10,292 nt of DNA from NCBI GenBank assembly GCA_025463965.1, contig JAODBN010000317.1, forward strand, positions 1 through 10,292. The letters run 5' to 3'. The notes beneath the pieces were generated by a model. It had not been told where the DNA came from. It ran no database searches and saw only the letters and a program-made list of their open reading frames with translations. This stretch comes from Acidimicrobiaceae bacterium. Lineage in GTDB: Bacteria > Actinomycetota > Acidimicrobiia > Acidimicrobiales > Bog-793. The position numbers were made by a program, and so were the translations under genes. Positions 1-7,130 of this stretch are shown here, piece by piece. Each line of letters starts with the position of its first letter. The stretch's first letter is position 1.

Positions 1-1269
1 TACCTGGACGGGCCGACCCCCGCCCAGGTGGTCCCCAACGGGGCGACCGGGCGGGGGGCGGCCTCGTTCCTTGCAGCCGAGCGGCTTCTCGGGCGCTACG
101 ACCGGGTCTGTTACTCCCTCGGCAACAGCCACCATCACCTCGGGGCTCTCGCTGCGCTGCGTGAGCGCCCAGGCGTGGTGATCGCCCACGACGTCCGGCT
201 CTCCAACTGCTACCGCCACGAGCACGGCGACCCGCGCGGCCTGCGCGGAGGCCTCGGCCGGGCCATCCAGCGTCTCTACCCGGGGGGAAGCCTCCCCGAG
301 GAGCTCGGGGCCACCGACGAGCTGTCGCCCGCCGATCTCGAGCGCTACGGACTGTTGATGGCCAGTGAGGCGATCGGCGCCTCGCAGGCGTTCCTCGTCT
401 CCTCCAAGGCCGCCGCGGCGCTCGCCCGCCTCGACGCCGGCCCGACGGGCGCGCAGAAGGTGCGGCTGCTCCCCTTCGCCGTCGAGGCGCCGGGACTCGA
501 CCGCTCCGCCTACCTCGACCAGCCCGGCGAGGGCGACCCGTTGCCCGCCGGCGTGGGCACCGGAGCCGCCCCCCTCATTGCGCACTTCGGGATCGTGGAC
601 CCCGTCAAGCAGCCCGAGGTGCTGCTTGCCGCGACCGCCCGCCTGCTCCCGCGCCACCCCGGGCTGCGCTGCGCCTTCGTCGGCCCGGTCTCTTCGCAGC
701 TCGCCGATCGCCTGCGCGACCTCGCCGGAAGCCTCGGCCGCCCAGAGGTCCTCGTCCTCGCCGGCCCCGTCGGCCCGGAGAGCTACCTCTCGGCACTTCG
801 CCGCACCACCGTCGCCGTCCAGCTGCGCGACGGCTTCAACGGCGAGGCCTCAGCGGCGACCGGCGAGTGCCTGGCCTGCGGGGTCCCGACCGTGGTCACC
901 CGGTCCGGCTGGGCGAAAGAGCTGCCACCGGACGCGGTCGTGGCGCTGGAGGCGCCCGTCGGAACCGACGAGCTCACCGCGACCCTGGACCGCCTGCTCT
1001 CGGACGGCGCACGGCGCAGCTCCCTCTCCGAGGCGGCACTGCGGGCCGCAGCGGGCCGCAGCTTCGCGGCGACCGCTCGCGCCCTGCTCGCGGAGCTGGA
1101 GCTCGCAGGACCATCTCCAGACGACTCAGGGCTCGACGACTCAGGGCTCGACGAGCCAGGGCTCGACGACTCGGGGCTCGACGACTCGGGGCTCGACGAC
1201 TCCGGGCTCGACGACTCCGGGCCCGGCGACTCAGGGCCCGGCGACTCAGCGCTGTCGGAGCCGGCGTAG
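1..1269 (+). CDS. GT-B glycosyltransferase, 5' end outside window, acidic repeat tail
   Basis: The frame is open from base 1, so the internal GTG at 28 is not the true start and the gene continues to the left. 422 codons are visible before TAG. The visible N-terminal half has a GNSHHH stretch followed by PGVVIAHDVRLSNCY. This is the 'GNS...H...PGVV..HD' pattern of a GT4-like glycosyltransferase subgroup whose histidine-rich loop faces the acceptor site. The C-terminal half has FGIVDPVKQPEVLL (counterpart of the GRxxxxKG donor-site segment) and NGEASAATGECLACGVPTVVT. The latter resembles the glycosyltransferase EX7E nucleotide-sugar region but with the two glutamates one residue closer. It probably transfers a sugar from a nucleotide-sugar donor in the cytoplasm; donor and acceptor cannot be told. 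From about visible residue 375 the protein becomes an acidic (DSGLD)n tail encoded by a minisatellite. The gene converges on the next minus-strand gene and overlaps it by 24 bp. Family assignment is firm, specificity unknown. Confidence 0.88.
   Translation, partial: YLDGPTPAQVVPNGATGRGAASFLAAERLLGRYDRVCYSLGNSHHHLGALAALRERPGVVIAHDVRLSNCYRHEHGDPRGLRGGLGRAIQRLYPGGSLPEELGATDELSPADLERYGLLMASEAIGASQAFLVSSKAAAALARLDAGPTGAQKVRLLPFAVEAPGLDRSAYLDQPGEGDPLPAGVGTGAAPLIAHFGIVDPVKQPEVLLAATARLLPRHPGLRCAFVGPVSSQLADRLRDLAGSLGRPEVLVLAGPVGPESYLSALRRTTVAVQLRDGFNGEASAATGECLACGVPTVVTRSGWAKELPPDAVVALEAPVGTDELTATLDRLLSDGARRSSLSEAALRAAAGRSFAATARALLAELELAGPSPDDSGLDDSGLDEPGLDDSGLDDSGLDDSGLDDSGPGDSGPGDSALSEPA
1123..1257. 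repeat. 15-bp tandem repeat (minisatellite), nine units
   Basis: Nine head-to-tail 15-bp units run in frame through the 3' end of the first glycosyltransferase gene, with consensus GACTCAGGGCTCGAC. Each unit encodes Asp-Ser-Gly-Leu-Asp. The fourth and fifth units are identical. The third reads GAGCCAGGGCTCGAC (E-P-G-L-D), and the last three drift (DSGPG, DSGPG, DSALS). Every unit is a multiple of three, so gain or loss of units changes tail length without breaking the frame. The last unit lies under the 3' end of the converging minus-strand gene. Confidence 0.93.
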
Positions 1270-1974
1270 GACCTTTCGCAGCACGACGAGGCCAGCCGCG
1301 TGCACCGGCATCCCGGGAGGTGCCGGCGCATCGAAGGGCGACGTGGGCTCGGCCCGTTCTCCACCGGCGCCCATCATCTTGCGCGTGGTCGCGGCCCGGG
1401 AGCGCACGAGCGCGAGCACCTCGGCCCACGGCTCCTCCTCGTGCTCGAGCGACCAGCCCGTAGAGATCACCGAGCGTGCGGGCACCTGCCGGGGGGCGAT
1501 GAGGACCCGGTCTGGGTCCATGCCGGGCACCGCGAGCAGGTTCTTGCGGTCCTCCGCGTTCTCCACGACCACGGTGGTGGCACGCGACCACAGGCCCTTG
1601 GTGGGTCGGCCGCCGAGCCCCCAGGGGATGGGCACCGGAGTGTCGAGATAGATCGTGACCTGCGAGTAACCGCGAAGCGCCAGGCCGATCAGCGCCAGGA
1701 TCGCTGCGCGTGTGAGACGGCGAGCGTCCGGACGGAACGGCAGCCCGGGTTGGATTCGGAGCACGAGCGCGTCGAAGTCCCGCGCTGCGGCCGCCAACTG
1801 GAACGGGAGGCGGAACCCGTCGAGGCGGGCCTGACGATGCGCCGCGGAGGAGAACTCCGGCGACAGCACCTCGATCTCGTTCCCCTCGGCGGCCAGGTCC
1901 GCTGCGGCGAGCGCCAGCGCCCTGGCCGCCTCGCCTCCGGGCGGTGGGACGGTGCCGACCACGAGCACCCTCAT
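1246..1974 (-). CDS. GT4-like N-terminal half protein, 242 aa
   Basis: It begins MRVLVVGTVPPPGGEAARALALAAADLAAEG, the first beta strand, glycine loop and helix of a GT-B N-terminal Rossmann domain. Alternating hydrophobic strands follow (DFDALVLRIQPG, YSQVTIYLDTPVPIP, ATTVVVENAED). The last strand, followed by a 'PRQVP' segment, looks like the end of the acceptor domain. No C-terminal nucleotide-sugar domain follows: there is no GRxxxKG or EX7E region, and the remaining ~70 residues are polar with a basic end (LRKVLRRLRQR). At 242 aa it is roughly half a normal GT4 enzyme (~370-420 aa). Its ATG overlaps the stop of the upstream glycosyltransferase as ATGA, implying translational coupling. It may act as a partner subunit, be a binding protein, or be a decayed enzyme. 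The frame is intact, so a pseudogene is not obvious. Catalytic activity alone is doubtful. Confidence 0.8.
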   Translation of the reverse strand: MRVLVVGTVPPPGGEAARALALAAADLAAEGNEIEVLSPEFSSAAHRQARLDGFRLPFQLAAAARDFDALVLRIQPGLPFRPDARRLTRAAILALIGLALRGYSQVTIYLDTPVPIPWGLGGRPTKGLWSRATTVVVENAEDRKNLLAVPGMDPDRVLIAPRQVPARSVISTGWSLEHEEEPWAEVLALVRSRAATTRKMMGAGGERAEPTSPFDAPAPPGMPVHAAGLVVLRKVLRRLRQR

Positions 1975-3185
1975 GACCGGCTCGCCAGGTCGAAGGGCAC
2001 GAGCGAGCGCTCCATGGCGTCGAGCACGTGGTCCCAGGTGTAGTTGGCGAGCACGTACTCACGGCCCCGCTCGGCGAGCACCGCTGCGGTCTTCGGCGCC
2101 TCGGCCACAAAGGCCAGGCACTCGCCGAGCTCGAGGTCGTCGCCGTAGGTGAGGCCGCCTCCCGAGCGCTCGCAGTGCCAGGTGACGACCTCTCCCGCGG
2201 CGCTGGCGATCACCGGGGTTCCGGCCAGCCACGCTTCCATCAAGGTGCGCGAGAAGCTCTCGTTGGCGCTCGGCTGAAGCAGTGCTTCCGCCGCGGCGAA
2301 CGCGTCCGGCATCTCCTCTGACTCGAGGTAGCCGAGGTCGACCACGCGATCCGCGAGCTCGGCGGGGACCGCGGGATCACCCACGCCGATCGTGACGAGG
2401 TCGAAGGGCAGCCGGTGGTGCGCAAGCGCCCCCGCGAAGCCGCTGAGTAGCCGGTTCCAGCCCTTTCCCTCCTCACGTCGCCCCGCATAGAGGACGAACG
2501 GGCGGTCCAGGTTGTGCCGGGCCCGAAATCCCGCCGGGTCGTAGTGGCTAGGGACGTCGACGGCCGCGCCGACCACGCTGTGGCGGGGCGCCAGCTGGGG
2601 GGCGACGCGATGACCGAGCTGGTGCTCGGGCTCGGAAAGGAACCAGGCTCCCGCGACGGCCGAGAGGGTGGAACGCACGATCGACAGCCACGCGTAGGGC
2701 TCGTCGTGCAGACAGGGCATCACGATCGTCCGCTCCGGCGCGACCTGAGCCCCGTAAATGGTCGACCAGAACAGGTAGGGCGAGCAGATGATGGCGTCAT
2801 ACTGGCGAGCGTGCGCAAGAAGATGAAGGTAGAGGTCCGGCACTCGGAACCGAGCGTTGACCCAAGCCACCTCCTCGGAGACCGACAGCTTCTCGCCTCG
2901 TTGGACGCGGTGCTCGAGCTGGTTGCCGGCGAGCCGGGAGCCCCTGCGGACGGTCCGGAATCGCCGGATCGTGACCCCGTCTTCCTCGCTCTCGCCAGGG
3001 GGCAGCTCGTTGGTCCAGAAATAGTGGTCGGTGGCACAGGTCGTCAGCACCTCGACGTCGTGCCCACGCAGCGCAAGCCCACGGGCCGCCTCGGCCATTA
3101 CGGCCTCGGAGCCGCCAACGACGCCGCGCCCGTGGCGCGGAGCCACGAAGGCGATTCGCCTACGCCCATTGCTACCCGCTGCCAC
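1971..3185 (-). CDS. glycosyltransferase family 4 (GT-B), 404 aa
   Basis: This is a complete GT-B enzyme of normal length. The N-terminal domain opens with RIAFVAPRHGRGVVGGSEAVMAEAARGLALRGHDVEVLTT (about residues 10-50), carrying the GGSE glycine loop typical of GT4. The C-terminal domain has LYAGRREEGKGW (R236, K241 as donor phosphate-binding candidates) and an exact EX7E motif in ANESFSRTLMEAW (E309 and E317), followed by AGTPVIASAAGE. It is a cytoplasmic, retaining-type sugar transferase; donor and acceptor are unknown. The start is GTG at 3185, chosen because the first beta strand needs this N-terminus and a purine-rich AAGGGAG lies 9 nt upstream (complement of 3195-3201). It is the first gene of a two-gene operon with the half-GT protein and diverges from the secreted propeller genes. 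A role in surface glycan or exopolysaccharide assembly is inferred from neighbours only. Confidence 0.92.
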   Translation of the reverse strand: MAAGSNGRRRIAFVAPRHGRGVVGGSEAVMAEAARGLALRGHDVEVLTTCATDHYFWTNELPPGESEEDGVTIRRFRTVRRGSRLAGNQLEHRVQRGEKLSVSEEVAWVNARFRVPDLYLHLLAHARQYDAIICSPYLFWSTIYGAQVAPERTIVMPCLHDEPYAWLSIVRSTLSAVAGAWFLSEPEHQLGHRVAPQLAPRHSVVGAAVDVPSHYDPAGFRARHNLDRPFVLYAGRREEGKGWNRLLSGFAGALAHHRLPFDLVTIGVGDPAVPAELADRVVDLGYLESEEMPDAFAAAEALLQPSANESFSRTLMEAWLAGTPVIASAAGEVVTWHCERSGGGLTYGDDLELGECLAFVAEAPKTAAVLAERGREYVLANYTWDHVLDAMERSLVPFDLASRS

Positions 3186-3446
3186 CTGGCCTTGCTCCCT
3201 TCGCCGTCGCCTAGATGGTACGCCAGGCCGGCTCCTCGAGCGCCTCGCTAGCCGGTCCGATGCCGGTCACGTCATCTTCTCGACACATCGCCTTCGCCTC
3301 CCCGACAAATGGCCATGCGGGTTTCTCGTCGTGCGCACGAATCCTCACGGCGCGGGCACAGGTTTCGAAATTCACGAAATGTGGCAAGAAAAATCCTTTT
3401 CTAGTGGCGACCAGTGTTAAAAGTGCGACAAGATGTATGCCGTTAG

Positions 3447-3505
3447 GGACCGTGAGGCCTGATCGGGCTATCCCGACCGGTGCTACCGAGAGCCTTGAGC
3501 CGTCC
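3447..3505 (+). promoter_or_regulatory. potential folded 5' leader (three-way junction) of the first propeller gene
   Basis: The RNA could fold as an outer helix GGAC (3447-3450) with GTCC (3502-3505), a second helix AGGC (3455-3458) with GCCT (3492-3495), and two enclosed hairpins: TCGGG-CTAT-CCCGA (3463-3476) and CGGT-GCT-ACCG (3478-3488). All helices are short (4-5 bp), so chance pairing in GC-rich DNA is possible. It does not match any riboswitch consensus I could recall, including the c-di-GMP-I and c-di-AMP classes. It lies about 20 nt upstream of the ribosome binding site. Confidence 0.3.
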
Positions 3506-3525
3506 GCAGCGACCCGTGCACACAC

Positions 3526-3531
3526 GAAGGG
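3526..3531 (+). promoter_or_regulatory. ribosome binding site that fixes the start at 3539
   Basis: GAAGGG lies 7 nt before the ATG at 3539. It separates this start from the upstream open frame beginning at 3215, which has no signal peptide at its N-terminus. The G-run is part of the palindrome AGGGCCCT (3528-3535). Confidence 0.7.
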
Positions 3532-3538
3532 CCCTGGA

Positions 3539-5242
3539 ATGTCGATTTTGCCGATAGCTCAAACACGCCCGAGGAACCGGCGACTCTTGCCGGCACAGCT
3601 GGCCTGTCTCGTGGCTGGCAGCGTTCTCGCCGCTTCGGCGCTGGCAGGGCCGGCAGCGCCCGCTGGAGCGACCTCCCGCGCTCATGGCACGAGCGTGCGT
3701 GCGCACAACATCGCGCCGTCGGTGACCTGGCCGTTGGCGTCGTGGCAGACCTCGCTTCCCGGTTCGGTCACCCAGAGCTCTCCCACCGTTGCAACCGTCG
3801 CCGGCACCACCGTGGTTGCCGTTGGCGACGAGTCCGGCGTGGTGTCCCTCGTGAACGCCGCGACCGGGGCTCCAATGCCAGGCTGGCCCGAGCACGTTGC
3901 CGTGCCGCACGGAGGAACCGCCCCCATCGAGTCGAGCCCGACGATCGCCTATCTGGACGGCCCCCGCCGGCCCCCCTCGATCATCGTCGGCACCGGTTCA
4001 ACCTGGGTGAAAGGAACGGTCGGTGAGGTGGAGGCGTTCACCTTCAAGGGGCATGCCCGTTTCGTCTACCACGTCGGAAACGCCGGCCATGGGACCGCTG
4101 TCGGCGTGATCAGCAGCCCCGCCGTCGGAAGTCTCGACGGCTCAGCCACCCAGGACATCGTGTTCGGGTCCTGGGACCACAACGTCTACGCCCTCACGCC
4201 GTCCGGCAAGGTGCTCCCGGGCTTTCCCTTCAACAACGGTGACACCATCTGGTCCTCTCCGGCGCTGTATCGCCTGCCGGGCACCAAGGGGGACACGATC
4301 TTCCTCGGCAGCGACGCCTCGGGACTTCCCTACCACGTGGGCGCCAAGCTCTTGCACTGCTGGGGCGGCTTTGTCGGCGCCTACACCTACCAGCACCAGA
4401 CGGTGGTCCCCCGCTGGCGCGACTGCGAGCCCCAATCGGTCTGGTCCAGTCCAGCCGTCGGGATCCTCACCTCGGCTTCCACGCCGGTAGTGATCGTTGG
4501 CACGAGCTTCTACTACCAGCCATTCCCCGCCGAGACCAACGAGCTGCTCGGCTTCGACGCGCTGACCGGGGCGCCGCTTCCCGGCTGGCCGGTCAAGACC
4601 AGAGGGCCAGTACTCGGCTCGCCCGCAATCGGCGACCTCGCGCCGGGCATTCGGGGAGTGGTCGACACCACCTGGTCCTGTACCGGGGGCACCCCTGCGG
4701 CCTGTCCCGGCCACTCTCGGGTCGACGCGTGGAGCGCACACGGTCGCCAGCTCTGGTCGGACATGCTGCCGGGCCCGGAGTCCTTTGGCTCCCCGATCCT
4801 CGTGCCACTGACCAACGCGGCGAGCAACGACGTACTCGTCGGGTCGCCGAACAACGGCCTCTTCCCGCTCGCCGGCAAGACCGGGGCCCCGATGTACGGG
4901 ACCAGCCTGACGAACCAGTACGCAACCATCAACCCGGGATGCAGGATCTTCAACACCCCGGCGGTCGCCTACGTGGCCGGGACGGGCCCGAAGTCCGGCT
5001 GGCACGTCTTCGAGGCGTGCGGAGGCCCTCCCGTGTTCTCGTTGCATGGCTCGCTGGTCTCCTATCGACTGAAGAACGACCCGACCATCACGCCGGCGTG
5101 GCCGATGTTCCACGCGAACGCGCAGCACGACGGGGTAGCCCTCACGCCAAGCCAGTCGCTCCAGTCACCGGTGCTGTCCGGCGCGGCGCCAGCGAGCTCG
5201 CTCGTCACCGGCACCACCTCGAGCATCCCCGCCACTCAGTAG
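3539..5242 (+). CDS. secreted FG-GAP/PQQ-like beta-propeller protein A, 567 aa
   Basis: The N-terminus is a signal peptide: basic RPRNRR, then a hydrophobic core at about residues 16-36, and small-residue cleavage sites near A36 or A44. The mature protein is built of propeller-like repeats, each opening with (S/G)SP plus a hydrophobic stretch: ESSPTIAYLDG, SSPAVGSLDG, WSSPALYRLPG, WSSPAVGILTS, GSPAIGDLAP and GSPILVPLT. Inter-blade strands such as DIVFGSWDHNVYALTPSGKV and FDALTGAPLPGWPV resemble FG-GAP/PQQ-type propellers. Near the end is WPMFHANAQHDG, close to the WPMF...G motif seen in many secreted FG-GAP-like proteins. Six mature cysteines match those of the next gene product, suggesting disulfides and an extracytoplasmic location. 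The C-terminal ~30 residues are Ser/Thr/Ala-rich and look disordered. No catalytic motif is visible, so binding or scaffolding is likely. It begins a probable two-gene unit with its paralogue 175 bp downstream. Fold and export are well supported; the ligand is unknown. Confidence 0.85.
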   Translation: MSILPIAQTRPRNRRLLPAQLACLVAGSVLAASALAGPAAPAGATSRAHGTSVRAHNIAPSVTWPLASWQTSLPGSVTQSSPTVATVAGTTVVAVGDESGVVSLVNAATGAPMPGWPEHVAVPHGGTAPIESSPTIAYLDGPRRPPSIIVGTGSTWVKGTVGEVEAFTFKGHARFVYHVGNAGHGTAVGVISSPAVGSLDGSATQDIVFGSWDHNVYALTPSGKVLPGFPFNNGDTIWSSPALYRLPGTKGDTIFLGSDASGLPYHVGAKLLHCWGGFVGAYTYQHQTVVPRWRDCEPQSVWSSPAVGILTSASTPVVIVGTSFYYQPFPAETNELLGFDALTGAPLPGWPVKTRGPVLGSPAIGDLAPGIRGVVDTTWSCTGGTPAACPGHSRVDAWSAHGRQLWSDMLPGPESFGSPILVPLTNAASNDVLVGSPNNGLFPLAGKTGAPMYGTSLTNQYATINPGCRIFNTPAVAYVAGTGPKSGWHVFEACGGPPVFSLHGSLVSYRLKNDPTITPAWPMFHANAQHDGVALTPSQSLQSPVLSGAAPASSLVTGTTSSIPATQ

Positions 5243-5417
5243 CGAAGCCGTCGCCGCATGTCGTTGGCGGCCCCGAGCCGGTCATTGCACCCGGCGCCAG
5301 AAGTATTTGGCGCGACGGCTCCTGCGGGGGGCGGTCGCGGTGCGGAGTCGAGAAGTTCATCGAGTCCTAATCGCTCTGAACGAGCGCGACGGGCCGCGCC
5401 TCGACAAGGATGGGCCG
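5243..5417 (+). other. short spacer between the tandem propeller genes
   Basis: This 175-bp spacer holds a small inverted repeat, GCGCCA (5294-5299) and TGGCGC (5308-5313), around an 8-nt AT-rich loop. No T-run follows, so it is a poor intrinsic terminator. The two genes may be co-transcribed. No promoter is recognisable. Confidence 0.4.
5406..5410 (+). promoter_or_regulatory. ribosome binding site that fixes the start at 5418
   Basis: AAGGA lies 7 nt before the ATG at 5418, the same spacing as for the upstream paralogue. This favours 5418 over the in-frame TTG at 5307, which would add 37 residues with no recognisable role ahead of the signal peptide. Confidence 0.65.
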
Positions 5418-7130
5418 ATGCTCACCCTGGCGCGGCGTAGTGAGCAGCGCGCGCCGAGCGGGCGAGTGCTAGGTCGCCGGCGGCCTGGCCGGCGGGTGCT
5501 CGCCGCGCTCACGGCCCTCGCCAGCGCGACCGGGCTCGCGGTGGTAGCTGGGCCTGGTTCGGTCGGTGCCTCGAGCCACGTCGCCCCGAAAGACGGGGTC
5601 ACCCCGTTCCCCGCCCCAGCGTGGGTCGACACCGTGGGGTCGGTGGCGCTGAGCTCGCCGACGACGGGGACCATCGGTGGTCAGAGCGTCATCGCCTTTG
5701 GGACCGAGAGCGGATATCTCTACGTCATGAACGCCCAGACCGGAGCCGAGCTGCCCGGCTGGCCGCAACCCGTGGAGCCCCAAGACGGTGTGCCGACCGC
5801 GGTCGAGTCGAGCCCGACCATTGCCTATCTCGACGGGCCGAGCGCCCCTCCGACAATCATCGTCGGCGCGGGCTCGACCTACGTGGCCCACCAGCAGGGG
5901 GGCCTCGTGGCATTCAACGCCAACGGCACTGTGCGGTTCCGCTTTCAGACCCAGGACGTCTTCGGCGAGTGGAACAACGCCACGACCCCGGACGGCTACC
6001 GCGAGGCGGTGTTCTCGACCCCTGCGATCGGTGACGTCACCGGCAACGGCGAGCAGGACATCGTCTTCGGCTCCTGGGACCACCGGCTGTACGCGCTCAC
6101 CCCGCAGGGACGCCTCGTGAAGGGCTTCCCGCTCGACACCCAGGACACCATCTGGTCCTCACCAGCGCTCTACCACCTGCGCGGGTCGTCTCGGACCGAG
6201 GACATCATCGTGGGCGGCGACGCCTCGGGACGCGCCGGTTGCTACGGCGGCTTCCTCACCGACTACACCTACCGCCAGGGTGCCCCCCAGATTGTGTGGC
6301 AGCACTGCGAGAACCAGACCATCTGGTCGAGCCCCGCGATCGGGGTCATCAACACCACCGGACGCCCAGCCGTCGTGGTGGGCACGGGCTTCGGGGAAAC
6401 GCCCCCCTACAAATCCGCCTCGTTCCAGATGTTCGCCTTCTACGGCGACAACGGATCAGCCGTGCCGGGTTGGCCGGTGGCCACCGCAGGGCCGGCCTTC
6501 GGCTCCCCGGCGATCGGCACTCTGGCGGGGAGCAACACCCCCGACATCGTCGACACCTCCTGGTGCACGACCTGCACCGCCAATGGGGGCTCTTCGATGG
6601 TCTACGCGTGGAACGGCTACGGCCAACAGGTCTGGTCCCAGACGCTCGCCCAGCCGAACGACTTCGCCTCGCCGGTGCTTGCCGACCTCACCGGATCCGG
6701 TGGCAACGACGTCGTAGTCGGCTCGTCCGGTGGGCTCTACGCGCTCGACGGCTCGAACGGCGCCTTCATGTTCGGCGGCTCCCAATCGAGCCCCATCAAC
6801 AGCTGCTCGGTGCTGAACTCGGTCGCGGTGGAAAACGTGCCCGGCAGCGGCGCGGGCTCGGGCTGGCACCTGTTCGAGGCGTGCGGCGGCCCCAAGGAGG
6901 TCACCGCCACGGGTTATCTCTACGACTACCCGCTCCCTGCGACGCCCGGCTCAGTCCCGCCTTGGCCAGCATGGCGGGGCGGAGCGGGACAGTTCGGCTT
7001 CGCCTCCTCCACGCTCCCGCTTCTCCGCCGCGCCGCGGTGCTGAGGGCCGAGCGGGCGATCGGGGCCCGGGCGAAGGCAAAAAGCCGAGCCGCGGCGATC
7101 CGCAGCTCGGCCAGACCTACCAGCCGCTAG
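5418..7130 (+). CDS. secreted FG-GAP/PQQ-like beta-propeller protein B, paralogue of A, 570 aa
   Basis: The N-terminus has an unusually long arginine-rich n-region (about 26 residues, ending RRRPGRR), then a hydrophobic core (VLAALTALASATGLAVVAG) and a cleavage-like VGA-S near residue 51. A Tat route is conceivable but the motif is loose. The body aligns by eye with protein A along its whole length: VESSPTIAYLDGP, DIVFGSWDHRLYALTPQGRLVKGFPLD, DTIWSSPALYHLRG, WSSPAIGVINT, GSPAIGTLAG and SGWHLFEACGGP. All six mature cysteines are in matching contexts (GCYGG, QHCE, WCTTC, NSC, EACGG). The C-terminal WP motif is weaker here (PPWPAWRGGAGQFG). Unlike A, it ends in a ~36-residue Arg/Lys/Ala-rich tail (RAAVLRAERAIGARAKAKSR and beyond). 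Its stop overlaps the end of clpP by 4 bp on the opposite strand. It is probably a surface or extracellular binding protein; no enzyme motif is seen. Confidence 0.85.
   Translation: MLTLARRSEQRAPSGRVLGRRRPGRRVLAALTALASATGLAVVAGPGSVGASSHVAPKDGVTPFPAPAWVDTVGSVALSSPTTGTIGGQSVIAFGTESGYLYVMNAQTGAELPGWPQPVEPQDGVPTAVESSPTIAYLDGPSAPPTIIVGAGSTYVAHQQGGLVAFNANGTVRFRFQTQDVFGEWNNATTPDGYREAVFSTPAIGDVTGNGEQDIVFGSWDHRLYALTPQGRLVKGFPLDTQDTIWSSPALYHLRGSSRTEDIIVGGDASGRAGCYGGFLTDYTYRQGAPQIVWQHCENQTIWSSPAIGVINTTGRPAVVVGTGFGETPPYKSASFQMFAFYGDNGSAVPGWPVATAGPAFGSPAIGTLAGSNTPDIVDTSWCTTCTANGGSSMVYAWNGYGQQVWSQTLAQPNDFASPVLADLTGSGGNDVVVGSSGGLYALDGSNGAFMFGGSQSSPINSCSVLNSVAVENVPGSGAGSGWHLFEACGGPKEVTATGYLYDYPLPATPGSVPPWPAWRGGAGQFGFASSTLPLLRRAAVLRAERAIGARAKAKSRAAAIRSSARPTSR

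Larger units (their letters stand above)
3186..3538. other. divergent intergenic region, 353 bp
   Basis: This region separates the minus-strand glycosyltransferase operon from the plus-strand propeller genes, so it should carry promoters in both directions. It contains a locally AT-rich pocket (about 3360-3440) unlike the surrounding GC-rich DNA, with the inverted repeat TTTCG-N7-CGAAA at 3363-3379 as a possible operator. I could not assign convincing -35/-10 boxes on either strand. A frame is open from 3215 into the propeller gene, but it lacks protein-like character before the signal peptide and I treat it as noncoding. Confidence 0.6.

Noticed and set aside
1123..1257. CRISPR-like array
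   Set aside because: The units are only 15 bp, directly adjacent, with no spacers, and they are in frame with a protein. It is a minisatellite.
974..2110. Long minus-strand open frame, 378 codons
   Set aside because: It is an Arg/Pro/Ala-rich shadow frame of the glycosyltransferase genes, caused by GC-rich codon bias. No domain is visible.
3447..3505. c-di-GMP-I (GEMM) riboswitch, suggested by the GGTGCTACCGA end
   Set aside because: The conserved upstream blocks (CGCACAGGGCAAACC-like and ACGCAAAGCC-like) are absent.
3215..3538. Extended N-terminus for propeller A starting at 3215
   Set aside because: The extra 108 residues look random, and a proper ribosome site plus signal peptide begin at 3539.
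5294..5313. Intrinsic terminator between the two propeller genes
   Set aside because: The stem is only 6 bp with an 8-nt loop and no T-run, so it is not convincing.
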